A DNA stretch of 64,000 nucleotides, taken from NCBI RefSeq assembly GCF_010748935.1, contig NZ_CP048796.1:2049001-2113000 (forward strand), given 5' to 3'. The translations under genes and the position numbers were made by a program. Shown here in pieces: positions 39,994-49,114 of the stretch. Each line of letters begins with the position of its first letter. The stretch's first letter is position 1. The notes under the pieces are model-generated. The model was not told the origin of the DNA, searched no databases, and saw nothing but the letters and a program-made list of their open reading frames with translations. The DNA is from Providencia vermicola (lineage in GTDB: Bacteria > Pseudomonadota > Gammaproteobacteria > Enterobacterales > Enterobacteriaceae).

Positions 39994-40014
39994 TATAATC
40001 CCGCGATTTTTTTG
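39994..40014 (+). promoter_or_regulatory. upp promoter -10 and GA(T7)G start region
   Basis: TATAAT at 39994-39999 is followed five bases later by GATTTTTTTG (40005-40014). E. coli upp starts in the same type of G-A-T-run sequence, where UTP level sets start choice and slippage. The -35 box is not obvious. Confidence 0.75.
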
Positions 40015-40046
40015 TGCGCTGACGTCTAAAATAGTAGGAGAATTCC

Positions 40047-40673
40047 ATGAAGATCGTTGAGGTAAAACACCCTCTCGTTAAACATAAACTCGGCCTGATG
40101 CGAGATCATGATATAAGCACCAAACGCTTTCGTGAACTGGCCTCAGAGGTTGGTAGCCTACTAACTTATGAAGCAACCGCTGACCTAGAAACTGAGAGAG
40201 TTACCATTGAAGGTTGGTGTGGTCCTGTAGAAATAGAGCAAATTAAAGGGAAAAAAATCACTGTTGTACCTATTCTCCGTGCAGGTATCGGCATGATGAA
40301 TGGCGTTCTAGAAAGTATTCCAAGCGCTCGAATCAGTGTTGTCGGTGTGTATCGTGATGAAGAAACCTTTAAACCTGTCTCTTACTTCCAAAAATTAGTT
40401 TCCAATATTGATGAGCGTATGGCTTTGGTGGTTGACCCAATGCTGGCAACGGGTGGGTCAATGATCGCCACGATCGACCTGTTGAAAAATGCGGGCTGTA
40501 AATCAATTAAAGTATTAGTGCTGGTTGCAGCACCTGAAGGGATTAAAGCACTTGAAGAAGCTCACCCAGATGTCGAGCTCTATACCGCGTCCATTGATCA
40601 ATACCTAAATGAACATGGTTATATTGTTCCTGGGCTAGGTGATGCTGGCGATAAGATATTTGGTACTAAATAA
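40047..40673 (+). CDS. upp: Uracil phosphoribosyltransferase
   Basis: Salvage enzyme: uracil + PRPP to UMP. 208 residues, as in E. coli. The PRPP-binding motif [12 protein letters not shown] lies near residue 128 and the uracil-binding flap region [19 protein letters not shown] near the C-terminus. AGGAG is 6 bases before the ATG. First gene of upp-uraA, with a terminator between the two. Confidence 0.96.
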   Translation: MKIVEVKHPLVKHKLGLMRDHDISTKRFRELASEVGSLLTYEATADLETERVTIEGWCGPVEIEQIKGKKITVVPILRAGIGMMNGVLESIPSARISVVGVYRDEETFKPVSYFQKLVSNIDERMALVVDPMLATGGSMIATIDLLKNAGCKSIKVLVLVAAPEGIKALEEAHPDVELYTASIDQYLNEHGYIVPGLGDAGDKIFGTK

Positions 40674-40679
40674 TAATTA

Positions 40680-40705
40680 GCCGACTTTAGAAGTCGGCTT
40701 TTTTT
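40680..40705 (+). terminator. Terminator in the upp-uraA gap
   Basis: A perfect 8-bp stem GCCGACTT/AAGTCGGC with a 3-base loop, followed by eight T. It should limit read-through into uraA. Confidence 0.9.
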
Positions 40706-40737
40706 TGATGATAAAAATGCATTAAGGGGATGAAAAA

Positions 40738-42039
40738 ATGACACGTCGTGCGATTAGTGTTGAAGAAAGGCCACCACTACTACAAACCATACCGCTAAGT
40801 TTTCAACATTTATTTGCCATGTTTGGCGCGACAGTGATTGTACCTATTTTGTTTGGTGTTAACCCAGCAACGATTTTGTTGTTTAACGGTATTGGCACCT
40901 TACTTTATCTATTTATCTGTAAAGGGAAGATCCCAGCGTATTTAGGTTCCAGTTTCGCTTTTATTTCACCCGTGATGATTTTGCTACCTCTTGGTTATGA
41001 ATTGGCATTAGGCGGCTTTATTATTTGTGGTGTCTTATTCTGTATTGTGGCGTTAATTGTCAAAGTTGCGGGTCGAGGTTGGATAAATGTCATGTTTCCA
41101 CCCGCGGCAATGGGCGCCATTGTTGCGGTTATCGGCCTCGAATTAGCACAAACAGCCGCGGGAATGGCGGGTTTGTTGCCTAAAGAAGGCGCTCCAGTCG
41201 ATTCAAGTACCTTAATCATTTCGATTACCACACTGGTGGTGACCGTGTTGTGTGCTGTTGTCTTCCGCGGCTTTTTATCCATTATTCCTATCTTAATTGG
41301 TTTCTTGGCGGGATATGCGTTGTCTTATTTTATGGGGATTGTCGATTTTACACCTGTCATTGAAGCGCCATGGTTTGCAATACCGACTTTTTATACACCA
41401 CGTTTTGAATGGTTCGCTATCTTAACTATCTTACCTGCTGCGTTAGTTGTCATTGCTGAGCACGTCGGTCACTTAGTTGTGACGGCAAATATTGTTGAGC
41501 GTGATTTAATGAAAAATCCTGGTTTGCACCGTTCTATGTTTGCAAATGGTTTTTCTACTGTCATTTCTGGCTTTTTTGGCTCAACACCGAATACCACGTA
41601 TGGTGAAAATATCGGGGTCATGGCAATTACTAAGGTTTACAGTACGTGGGTTATCGGTGGTGCGGCTGTGATTGCTATTTTGCTTTCGTGTGTAGGTAAA
41701 TTAGCCGCTGCGATTCAGTTAGTGCCAGTACCTGTCATGGGTGGGGTTTCATTATTACTTTATGGTGTCATTGGTGCGTCCGGTATTCGTGTTCTTATTG
41801 ACTCGAAGGTTGATTATAATAAACCGCAAAACTTAATCCTAACCTCTGTCATCTTAATCATTGGTGTCAGTGGGGCGGTGATCCATATCGGTCAAGCGGA
41901 ACTGAAAGGCATGGCCTTAGCAACAATTGTTGGTATTGTGATGGCTTTAGTATTCCGTTTTATTACTTTTGTGCGCCCTGAAAAACAATTTGTAACGTCA
42001 GACCTTGAAGAAATAGAGACTCACCAGTCTAAGAAATAA
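40738..42039 (+). CDS. uraA: Uracil:H+ symporter UraA
   Basis: NCS2-family carrier of 433 residues with fourteen membrane segments that imports uracil. Landmarks are LQTIPLSFQHLFAMFGATV near residue 14, the binding-site Glu in VIAEHVGHLVVT near 240 and the Glu in NTTYGENIGVMAIT near 290. Start has AGGGGA upstream. A leaky terminator separates it from upp. Confidence 0.94.
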   Translation: MTRRAISVEERPPLLQTIPLSFQHLFAMFGATVIVPILFGVNPATILLFNGIGTLLYLFICKGKIPAYLGSSFAFISPVMILLPLGYELALGGFIICGVLFCIVALIVKVAGRGWINVMFPPAAMGAIVAVIGLELAQTAAGMAGLLPKEGAPVDSSTLIISITTLVVTVLCAVVFRGFLSIIPILIGFLAGYALSYFMGIVDFTPVIEAPWFAIPTFYTPRFEWFAILTILPAALVVIAEHVGHLVVTANIVERDLMKNPGLHRSMFANGFSTVISGFFGSTPNTTYGENIGVMAITKVYSTWVIGGAAVIAILLSCVGKLAAAIQLVPVPVMGGVSLLLYGVIGASGIRVLIDSKVDYNKPQNLILTSVILIIGVSGAVIHIGQAELKGMALATIVGIVMALVFRFITFVRPEKQFVTSDLEEIETHQSKK

Positions 42040-42161
42040 AAGCATTCTGCAATTGCCGATGTGATGAAAGCATCGGCAATTGAGTTTCTTCTTGTTCATT
42101 TATGCTTGAAATTTATGGTAAACTTTCTACTGTTAATTGTTTTGCACAGCCAGAGGTGCTT

Positions 42162-42863
42162 CTGAACACGCCATCGCAACTTTCACTACCACTCTATCTA
42201 CCTGATGATGAAACGTTTGCTAGCTTTTATGCAGGCGAAAATGAAGCGTTGTTGTCTGCGATTAAACTCGCCATTAATCAACCCCACGGTAGCTATATTT
42301 ATTACTGGTCTCGTGAAGGTGGAGGAAAAAGCCATCTATTGCATGCCGCTTGCGCTGAACTTTCCGAACAAGATATGGCGGTAGGGTATGTACCACTCGA
42401 TAAACGTGCCTATTTTGTTCCTGAAGTTTTGGAAGGTATGGAACACCTTTCTTTGGTTTGTATCGATAACATTCAGTGTATTGCGGGTGATCCTGAATGG
42501 GAAATGGCGATTTTTAATTTGTATAACCGTATTTTAGAAATCGGTCGTACCTGCTTGTTGATCACGGGTGATAGGCCACCAAGGCAAATTGAACTTTCTC
42601 TTCCTGACTTAGCCTCTCGTCTAGATTGGGGGCAAATTTATAAACTGCATCCACTGAGTGATGAAGACAAAATCTGTGCGTTGCAGCTACGCGCTAGGAT
42701 GCGTGGTTTTGAATTACCAGAAGATGTATGTCGCTTTGTGTTAAAACGTCTAGACAGAAAAATGGGGACGTTATTTGATATTTTGAACAAACTGGACCAT
42801 GCATCAATTGTTGCACAACGTAAACTGACAATTCCTTTTGTCAAAGATATCCTCCAGTTATAA
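42162..42863 (+). CDS. hda: DnaA inactivator Hda (CTG start)
   Basis: AAA+ protein that binds the DNA-loaded beta clamp and stimulates ATP hydrolysis by DnaA, preventing re-initiation. I start at the CTG at 42162: this gives 233 residues, as in E. coli Hda, whose known start is also CTG, and GAGGTG lies just upstream. The clamp-binding motif QLSLPL follows directly; the Walker A is [11 protein letters not shown]. The frame is open to an upstream ATG at 42102, but that adds 20 residues Hda lacks. Confidence 0.9.
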   Translation: MNTPSQLSLPLYLPDDETFASFYAGENEALLSAIKLAINQPHGSYIYYWSREGGGKSHLLHAACAELSEQDMAVGYVPLDKRAYFVPEVLEGMEHLSLVCIDNIQCIAGDPEWEMAIFNLYNRILEIGRTCLLITGDRPPRQIELSLPDLASRLDWGQIYKLHPLSDEDKICALQLRARMRGFELPEDVCRFVLKRLDRKMGTLFDILNKLDHASIVAQRKLTIPFVKDILQL

Positions 42864-42890
42864 AAAGGCAGCCTCTTAGCTGCCTTTTTT
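42862..42890. terminator. Bidirectional terminator between hda and yfgD
   Basis: A GC stem AAGGCAGC/GCTGCCTT extended by A-run and T-run on either side, with a 6-base loop. It overlaps the last base of the hda stop. Confidence 0.9.
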
Positions 42891-42896
42891 GTATCC

Positions 42897-43253
42897 TTAT
42901 AAAAGCTCAAGGACTTGCTCGGGTGGACGTCCTAGTTTTGCCTGTTTGCCTTTGACAACAATAGGGCGCTCAATCAGTTTTGGGTTTTCATGCATGGCTT
43001 GAATGAGTTGTTCTTGCGTTAAAGTGGTTTCCCCTAAATTTAGCGTTTTATAGCACTCTTCTTTCGTGCGCATGAGTTGGCGAGCATCTGCAAAGCCTAA
43101 CGCCTTTAACAATTGTTTTAGTTGAGAAACACTAGGCGGATTTTTCAAGTATTCGACGATAGTCGGTGCAACCCCATTGGATTCTAATAGGGCTAGGGTC
43201 TCACGGCTTTTAGAACAACGTGGATTATGATAAATGGTTATTGTGTCCGTCAT
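42897..43253 (-). CDS. yfgD: ArsC-family reductase YfgD
   Basis: Glutaredoxin-dependent arsenate reductase family, 118 residues. The catalytic Cys lies in the signature YHNPRCSKSRETL and the Arg-rich C-terminal part (RPIVVKG, LGRPPEQVL) is present. It is the bepA/hda-linked chromosomal paralogue, so true arsenate reduction is not certain. Three ATGs stand close together at the start (43262, 43259, 43253); I prefer the last, which puts AAGGA at a workable distance. Downstream of bepA in one operon. Confidence 0.87.
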   Translation of the reverse strand: MTDTITIYHNPRCSKSRETLALLESNGVAPTIVEYLKNPPSVSQLKQLLKALGFADARQLMRTKEECYKTLNLGETTLTQEQLIQAMHENPKLIERPIVVKGKQAKLGRPPEQVLELL

Positions 43254-43266
43254 GGTCATCATTTCC

Positions 43267-44730
43267 TTACGGTTTGGCTTTACTGTCTCTTAATTGTAAC
43301 TTTCTTAATTCATCAATACGTGCATCATAGCGTTGCTGTTCATAGCTGCCTAAACGACTTTTACGGCTGGCTTCGCTAAGATAATTGATCGCATTATCAT
43401 AGTTACCCCGTAATGCCATTCCTTCCGCATAGGCGGCCAGCTCTTCATTCCGTTTGCCTTGTTTGGCGGACGTTTCTGCTAATAGATCCCACCCATTTGG
43501 GTCGTCAGGATTATTGAATGTATATTTATTCAGCAAAGAACTCGCATTTTGATACTGTTTATTATTAATTAACGCATTGGCAAGGTTAATTTGTAATACA
43601 GGGTTATTAGGCGATTTTTTCAATGCGTTTTGTAAGCGGGTCACGGCTTGGGATGAACGACGTTGTTCAATATCTAAATCGGTCATACTATCGATAAACC
43701 ATGGGTTATCGGGTTGTTTTTCCAGCAAACTCGCCATGATTTTAGTTGCCTCAGCATATTTTTTATCTTGTGATAATTTTAATGCTTTACCGTAGTCCGC
43801 GGCCATGCGTTCTTGCGCCGTGCCTTGACTATAATTTTCAAGAATTTGGTCAAGGGCATGCTGTTGTCCCGCTGTATACATTGATAAGATACGCACTCGT
43901 GCATACATAAAATCATCGGAAGACGGTACGGTGAGTTTGGGATACTGATTAGAGCGGTTACGCGCATCCGCTAAACGGCTATCGGGTAATGGGTGCGTTA
44001 ACAGTATTTCAGGTGGCTTTGACATGTAACGAGTTTGGTCTGACATGGTTTGCATAAAGTCAGCCATAGCATGAGGGTCAAAGCCTGCGCGTCTTAGTGT
44101 TTGTAAGCCGATGCGGTCTGCTTCTTGCTCGTTAGCTTGAGTAAAGCTGATCATACCTTGCTGAACGCCGGCCATTGTTCCTGTTAAGGCCGCAAATCCG
44201 GCTTGTGGGTTTGCCATGACCAATAAGAGTGAACCAATAGTGCCAGCTATAGCAAGCGGTGTGGTACTTTTTTGGTCTTCCATCATACGTGCAAGGTGGC
44301 GTTGCGTCACGTGAGAGATTTCGTGAGCCATAACAGAGGCAAGTTGACTCTCGTTTTGGCTGTAACGAAAAAGTGCTGAATGCAATACGACATTACCACC
44401 AAAGTAGGCATAAGCGTTAATGTTCGGATTATTCACTAAATAGAACTTAAAAGGTGTTCTAACGGAATCCGCATTTTTGACTAATCGCATACCGAGCTTA
44501 TTGATGTATTGATTGAGGAGAGGGTCATATATCAACGGGGTACTTGCACGAATTTGGCGCGTGATCGCATCACCCATAATAATTTCTTGGTTGATACTCA
44601 GCGTACCGCCAGCGGTCGTACCGATGTCAGGAAGCGTGTCCTCAACGGCACTGTATGCGGGGAATGTCGCGCCGTTGACGCACGCTGCTATCAATAAAAC
44701 TAGAAGTGGATTTTTCAGTTTTTTATTCAT
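43267..44730 (-). CDS. bepA: Beta-barrel assembly-enhancing protease BepA
   Basis: Periplasmic M48 zinc metalloprotease and chaperone that promotes LptD maturation and degrades misassembled LptD and BamA. I start at the ATG at 44730: 487 residues, E. coli length, with a Sec signal peptide (cleavage near 27-28). The zinc motif HEISH is at 136-140, the same position as in E. coli. The C-terminal half (from about 310) is TPR repeats. An in-frame start 18 codons upstream would spoil the signal peptide. bepA-yfgD form an operon. Confidence 0.94.
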   Translation of the reverse strand: MNKKLKNPLLVLLIAACVNGATFPAYSAVEDTLPDIGTTAGGTLSINQEIIMGDAITRQIRASTPLIYDPLLNQYINKLGMRLVKNADSVRTPFKFYLVNNPNINAYAYFGGNVVLHSALFRYSQNESQLASVMAHEISHVTQRHLARMMEDQKSTTPLAIAGTIGSLLLVMANPQAGFAALTGTMAGVQQGMISFTQANEQEADRIGLQTLRRAGFDPHAMADFMQTMSDQTRYMSKPPEILLTHPLPDSRLADARNRSNQYPKLTVPSSDDFMYARVRILSMYTAGQQHALDQILENYSQGTAQERMAADYGKALKLSQDKKYAEATKIMASLLEKQPDNPWFIDSMTDLDIEQRRSSQAVTRLQNALKKSPNNPVLQINLANALINNKQYQNASSLLNKYTFNNPDDPNGWDLLAETSAKQGKRNEELAAYAEGMALRGNYDNAINYLSEASRKSRLGSYEQQRYDARIDELRKLQLRDSKAKP

Positions 44731-44868
44731 GAAAAAATTGCATCCCGTACAACGATTAATTTTCAGCTTAATCCATGATAGCAAAAGCTATCGAAATGTC
44801 TGTTAATTGGTATAATTTTCGCTAATTTAGGAACTGTCTTTAAAGCATCACTTCCCAAGGAGCTATAT

Positions 44869-45942
44869 ATGTTGGAAATGCTATTACAATGGTATCGGCG
44901 ACGCTTTGCTGATCCTCAGGCTGTTGCGTTGTTTACGTTGCTCATTGTTGGCTTCTGTATCATCTTTTTCTTTAGCAATATATTAGCTCCGTTGTTGGTC
45001 GCTATCGCCTTAGCTTACTTACTTGAATGGCCGACACATTTACTTGAGCGTATTGGTTGCTCTCGTGTTGTTGCGGTTACGATTATTTTGACCTTGTTTG
45101 CGGGAATTAGTGCCATGGTCATTTTAATTATTGCACCAACGGCATGGCAACAAGGGATTAATCTGGTAGGGGATTTGCCAAATATGGTAAATCGTTTTAA
45201 CGAATTCGCACAAACCTTACCTGAACGATATCCGGCTTTAGTTGACGCGGGTATCATTGATATGATGGCTGATAATTTGCGTGGTCGTTTGTCAGGGATG
45301 GCGGAATCCGTCGTGAAAATGTCGGTGGCTTCTTTAATCGGTGTATTTACTTTAGCTATTTATACCGTTCTTGTGCCTCTAATGACATTTTTCTTATTAA
45401 AAGATAAACAAAAAATCATTAATAGTGTCCAAAAAGTCCTTCCACGAAACCGTTTATTGGTGGGGAAAGTATGGATAGAAATGAACCAACAAATTACCAA
45501 CTATTTACGTGGTAAAGTCACTGAGATGATCATTGTTGGCGTTTGTACCTATGCGGGATTCGCTTACTTTGACTTGCGTTATTCGGTGTTATTATCGGTA
45601 CTGGTCGGGGTATCGATATTGATCCCTTACATTGGTGCCGTGGCGGTAACCATCCCAGTGGTTCTTGTCGCGTTGTTTCAATGGGGGATCGGCAGTGATT
45701 TTTGGTCGCTAATCATTGTTTACCTTGTTATTCAAGGGTTAGACAGTAATTTATTCGTTCCGCTACTCTTTTCTGAGGCCGTGAATCTTCATCCGCTTGT
45801 GATTATATTATCGGTAGTGATTTTTGGGGGATTATGGGGTTTTTGGGGCGTATTTTTTGCGATACCGTTAGCCACATTGATCAAAGCGGTGATTAACGTC
45901 TGGCCTGAAGAAACAACGGAAAACCAAGCTAAACTGGAGTGA
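44869..45942 (+). CDS. perM: PerM (YfgO), AI-2E family membrane protein
   Basis: A 357-residue inner-membrane protein with about eight helices, close to E. coli PerM along its whole length (LEMLLQWYRRRFADPQA at the start, NLHPLVIILSVVIFGGLWGFWGVFFAIPLATL near the end as a loosely quoted block). It belongs to the AI-2 exporter-like family; the role of PerM itself is unsettled. Upstream AAGGAG supports the start. Ten bases separate it from the macrodomain gene, suggesting joint transcription. Confidence 0.92.
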   Translation: MLEMLLQWYRRRFADPQAVALFTLLIVGFCIIFFFSNILAPLLVAIALAYLLEWPTHLLERIGCSRVVAVTIILTLFAGISAMVILIIAPTAWQQGINLVGDLPNMVNRFNEFAQTLPERYPALVDAGIIDMMADNLRGRLSGMAESVVKMSVASLIGVFTLAIYTVLVPLMTFFLLKDKQKIINSVQKVLPRNRLLVGKVWIEMNQQITNYLRGKVTEMIIVGVCTYAGFAYFDLRYSVLLSVLVGVSILIPYIGAVAVTIPVVLVALFQWGIGSDFWSLIIVYLVIQGLDSNLFVPLLFSEAVNLHPLVIILSVVIFGGLWGFWGVFFAIPLATLIKAVINVWPEETTENQAKLE

Positions 45943-45952
45943 AGGGGCGACA

Positions 45953-46474
45953 ATGCCGGCTAATATCGAGTTACAACAAGGTGATATCACTAAAGTTACC
46001 GTCGATGCTATCGTGAATGCAGCGAATAGTTCTTTATTAGGCGGTGGTGGCGTCGATGGCGCTATTCACCGTGCAGGAGGCAGTGCAATTCTTGATGAAT
46101 GCCGCCAAATTAGAGCTAAACAGGGAGGGTGTAAACCTGGGCATGCAGTTATAACGACAGCGGGTCGTTTGCCTGCTAAATATGTTATTCATACGGTAGG
46201 GCCGGTATGGCAAGACGGAACATACGGTGAAACACAGGTATTAGCAAATGCGTATTTATCCTGCTTACAATTGGCCAGCCAGTATAAGGTCGCGACCATC
46301 GCATTTCCCAATATTAGCACTGGGATCTATGGTTTTCCTAAGGCATTAGCTGCACAGGTTGCTTGCGAAACCGTCGTAAATTACCTTGCCGCTCATGCGT
46401 TGCCGATGAAAGTCATTTTCATGTGCTTCGATGCAGAAAATTACCATTTATATCAACAGCAACTGCAACAATAA
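45953..46474 (+). CDS. Macrodomain protein (O-acetyl-ADP-ribose deacetylase-like)
   Basis: A single macrodomain of 173 residues, similar to YmdB. ADP-ribose-binding elements are visible: GDITKVTVDAIVNAANSSLLG with the conserved Asn pair (about 20-22), GGGGVDGAIHRAGG, and the phosphate loop ISTGIYGFP near 122-130. Such proteins remove ADP-ribose or acetyl groups and bind ADP-ribose signals. Coupled to perM by a 10-base gap. Confidence 0.88.
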   Translation: MPANIELQQGDITKVTVDAIVNAANSSLLGGGGVDGAIHRAGGSAILDECRQIRAKQGGCKPGHAVITTAGRLPAKYVIHTVGPVWQDGTYGETQVLANAYLSCLQLASQYKVATIAFPNISTGIYGFPKALAAQVACETVVNYLAAHALPMKVIFMCFDAENYHLYQQQLQQ

Positions 46475-46873
46475 AACAGGATTGTGGAAGCGTTATTGTT
46501 CATGATTTTATCGGTTCAATCTGGCTTAGATTAACCTGTATCGAGTTACGCTTGCTGACGCTAAAGAGGTTATTGCTCCAACGGGAGCAGTAACCGGTTT
46601 ATTTTTGTTGTTTGGTTGGCTATTCATCGAGATTCATTGTCTTGTCCTCTCTGTCGATAATGCCGGAACATGAATGGGATGAATTTGAATATCATAGCAA
46701 TAAGCTGTCTCTATCTTTGTTTCGCGTTCAGCGAAGAATAGAGGTGTTGGTACTGTTCAGATGAACAATCATCGTTAGTTTTTGATTGTCCTGTCTTTTG
46801 CGCGGTAGGATTAAGGTTGCTGGAGAAAGAAGAGAGGGTTGTGTAAAGCTTAACAACCCTATCAGGTAAAATA
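46475..46873. other. Intergenic region between the macrodomain gene and bcp
   Basis: About 400 bases with no gene. It contains the terminator at 46568-46606 and, near the bcp end, a small AGGGTTGT/ACAACCCT hairpin (46835-46860) that may end bcp transcripts from the other strand. A T-tract after that hairpin is missing. Confidence 0.5.
46568..46606 (+). terminator. Terminator of the perM-macrodomain unit
   Basis: GGTTATTGCTCC and GGGAGCAGTAACC pair with one mismatch around a 3-base loop, followed by a T-rich tail. It lies about 95 bases past the macrodomain stop. Confidence 0.8.
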
Positions 46874-47344
46874 TTAAGCGTGACTATTTATGTATTCGAG
46901 AACAATTTCATGGTGATTGCTGGTTTTGAAATTATCGAATACATGTTCAATAGTTCCATTTGCATCAACAAGGAAACTAATACGATGGATGCCATCATAA
47001 GTTTTCCCCATGAACTGTTTTTCACCCCAAACACCAAACTGTTCACAAACTTGATGATCTTCATCTGAGAGCAGTGTGAAGTTCAACATTTCTTTTTCAG
47101 CGAAACGAGACAATTTTTCGGGTTTATCTGTGCTAATGCCTAAAACTTCAACACCCTTTTGTCTAAGTGTATCCATTTCGTCACGCAGACCACATGCTTG
47201 GACTGTACATCCTGGGGTCATGGCCTTAGGGTAGAAGTAAACTAATACGCGTTGACCCTGATAATCTGAAAGATTGATGATTTCACCATCTTGGTCAGGA
47301 AGGCTAAATTGAGGCGCCTTATCACCGGCTTTCAATGGGTTCAT
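46874..47344 (-). CDS. bcp: Thioredoxin-dependent thiol peroxidase (Bcp)
   Basis: Peroxiredoxin of 156 residues that reduces peroxides using thioredoxin. The peroxidatic Cys46 lies in KAMTPGCTVQACGLRDE with the resolving Cys51 five residues later, as in E. coli (Cys45/Cys50). It follows gcvR with a 14-base gap, as in E. coli, so both probably share a transcript. Confidence 0.94.
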   Translation of the reverse strand: MNPLKAGDKAPQFSLPDQDGEIINLSDYQGQRVLVYFYPKAMTPGCTVQACGLRDEMDTLRQKGVEVLGISTDKPEKLSRFAEKEMLNFTLLSDEDHQVCEQFGVWGEKQFMGKTYDGIHRISFLVDANGTIEHVFDNFKTSNHHEIVLEYINSHA

Positions 47345-47358
47345 TACATATATCTCCG

Positions 47359-47949
47359 TTAACTCTGCATTTTAGGATTATTAACAATGCTTATGTTGCC
47401 TTTTGCATTGAGTATTGTACATAGTTGTTGAAATTTATTCTTTATAATTATGCCATTATCATCCAATGGATGATGCGCTGTAATTTGAATTTCGAGCTGA
47501 GCCGGCATGCCATTGTTTGCGGGTTGTGTTTTTGACACAAGCTCCGCGATATTACATTGTTGAGTTGTGAATAAATTCGTAAATTGTTCTACGATACGCG
47601 GTGCATCATCAACCATAACGTTCACTGTGACTGTTGATGGATAATCGGTTGTTTGTACACTTTGCGTACGCTTCATCACAATCAACAGATCAAGTTCGGC
47701 CCCTTTCAGCGGTAGAATAGCTTCAATTTGGGCTATCGCGTTCCAACTACCGGAAAGCATCATAATAAAGGTAAATTCCTTACCAAACATGGCTAAACGG
47801 CTGTCTTCAATATTGCAATCACACTCGCTCACAAGACGTGTAATAGTATTCACAATGCCCGGACGATCGGTTCCTAGCGCAGTAATCACAAGAAATTGCT
47901 GTTCTGTCTTAGGCAAAGTCTGTTCCTTATTTTTAATTGGCAGATCCAC
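47359..47949 (-). CDS. gcvR: Glycine cleavage system transcriptional repressor GcvR
   Basis: A 196-residue protein of two ACT domains (about 18-95 and 105-185) that binds GcvA and, without glycine, turns its activation of gcvTHP into repression. FLVITALGTDRPGIVNTITR and LPLKGAELDLLIVMKR match E. coli closely. It is divergent from dapA, with a terminator-like hairpin in its 5' leader (48017-48039). Confidence 0.92.
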   Translation of the reverse strand: MDLPIKNKEQTLPKTEQQFLVITALGTDRPGIVNTITRLVSECDCNIEDSRLAMFGKEFTFIMMLSGSWNAIAQIEAILPLKGAELDLLIVMKRTQSVQTTDYPSTVTVNVMVDDAPRIVEQFTNLFTTQQCNIAELVSKTQPANNGMPAQLEIQITAHHPLDDNGIIIKNKFQQLCTILNAKGNISIVNNPKMQS

Positions 47950-48016
47950 TTTTTAGCTTCAAGATTCCAAGCATAAAATCTGCTTGTTGATATCGGTAAG
48001 GAAACCATAAAAATGA

Positions 48017-48039
48017 GAATCTGCCAAGTAGGCAGATTC
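48017..48039 (-). other. Perfect hairpin with minus-strand T-run in the gcvR leader
   Basis: GAATCTGCC (48017-48025) and GGCAGATTC (48031-48039) form a 9-bp stem with a 5-base loop. On the minus strand TTTTT follows within a few bases, as in an intrinsic terminator, about 65 bases before the gcvR start. The plus strand lacks a T-run. Confidence 0.7.
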
Positions 48040-48189
48040 ACTCTTGCGAAGAATGATCGAGAATTATTACTTCTGTTTAAGTTATTCATGGCGGTATTAA
48101 CAAAATTCATTAAAAACCTGTGGTTGGGTGGTTTTCTTCTTTCAAATGAAAAAGTACCATGGAGACTAAACTATTTAGGGGGTATAGCT

Positions 48190-49098
48190 ATGTCTCATTC
48201 AAACACAAACTATAAAGCGTTTTTAACTGGCAGTATTGTTGCAGTAATTACACCAATGGATTCAAATGGGCGTTTGGATAAGCAAAGCTTGAAAAAATTG
48301 GTTGATTACCATGTTGAGAGCGGTACCTCCGCCATTGTCTCTGTTGGGACCACAGGTGAGTCGGCAACCTTAACGCATAAAGAACATGTTGAAGTCGTTC
48401 ACACCACGTTGGAACTTGCCGATGGGCGTATTCCTATTATTGCTGGAGCAGGGGCGAACGCGACCGCAGAAGCTATCTCGTTGACAAGAGAGTTTGAACA
48501 TTCCGGAGTGGTTGCCTGCCTGACAGTGACACCGTATTACAATAGACCTTCACAAGAAGGCTTGTATCAACACTTTAAAGCAATTTCAGAAAACACGAGC
48601 TTGCCTCAAATTCTCTATAATGTACCATCACGCACAGGATGTGATTTATTACCAGAAACAGTGGGGCGCTTAGCTAAATTGGCGAATATTGTGTCAATTA
48701 AAGAGGCGACAGGGAACTTAGCAAGGGTTCATCAAATCAAAGAACTGGTTAATGACGATTTTGTTCTGCTCACTGGTGATGATGCAACCGCACTTGACTT
48801 CATGCAGTTGGGCGGTCAGGGCGTTATTTCTGTTACTGCTAACGTTGCTGCCGCACAAATGGTAAAAATGTGTGACTTAGCGCTTGCGGGCAAATATACT
48901 GAGGCTCGTGAATTAAACAAACGTCTGATGGGTTTGCATCATCAGTTATTTGTTGAGCCTAATCCAATTCCAGCGAAGTGGGGCTGCCACCGCCTTGGCT
49001 TGATTGCTGACGATACATTACGGTTACCAATGACACCGTTAACCGCAGCCGGTCAACAAAAAGTGGAAGAAGCCCTGAAACTCGCTGGGTTACTGTAA
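48190..49098 (+). CDS. dapA: 4-hydroxy-tetrahydrodipicolinate synthase
   Basis: First committed enzyme of the diaminopimelate/lysine pathway: condenses pyruvate with aspartate semialdehyde. The Schiff-base Lys lies in [10 protein letters not shown] (about residue 171) and GTTGESATL is present. I start at the ATG at 48190, with GGGGG about 7 bases upstream. The protein has about ten extra residues ([10 protein letters not shown]) before the point where E. coli DapA begins. The frame extends further up without a plausible start. bamC follows after 16 bases. Confidence 0.94.
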   Translation: MSHSNTNYKAFLTGSIVAVITPMDSNGRLDKQSLKKLVDYHVESGTSAIVSVGTTGESATLTHKEHVEVVHTTLELADGRIPIIAGAGANATAEAISLTREFEHSGVVACLTVTPYYNRPSQEGLYQHFKAISENTSLPQILYNVPSRTGCDLLPETVGRLAKLANIVSIKEATGNLARVHQIKELVNDDFVLLTGDDATALDFMQLGGQGVISVTANVAAAQMVKMCDLALAGKYTEARELNKRLMGLHHQLFVEPNPIPAKWGCHRLGLIADDTLRLPMTPLTAAGQQKVEEALKLAGLL

Positions 49099-49114
49099 AA
49101 TTTAGGGAATTTTA

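Larger units (their letters stand above)
39609..40046. other. Divergent promoter region between purM and upp
   Basis: Holds the purMN promoter with its PurR box (39673-39688) and the upp promoter (39994-40014). No gene. The middle part, about 39700-39960, is AT-rich with no structure I can name. Confidence 0.6.

Noticed and set aside
46475-46606. Possible small RNA before the terminator at 46568
   Set aside because: No similarity to known sRNAs and no promoter stood out; the hairpin is explained as the end of the perM-macrodomain transcript.
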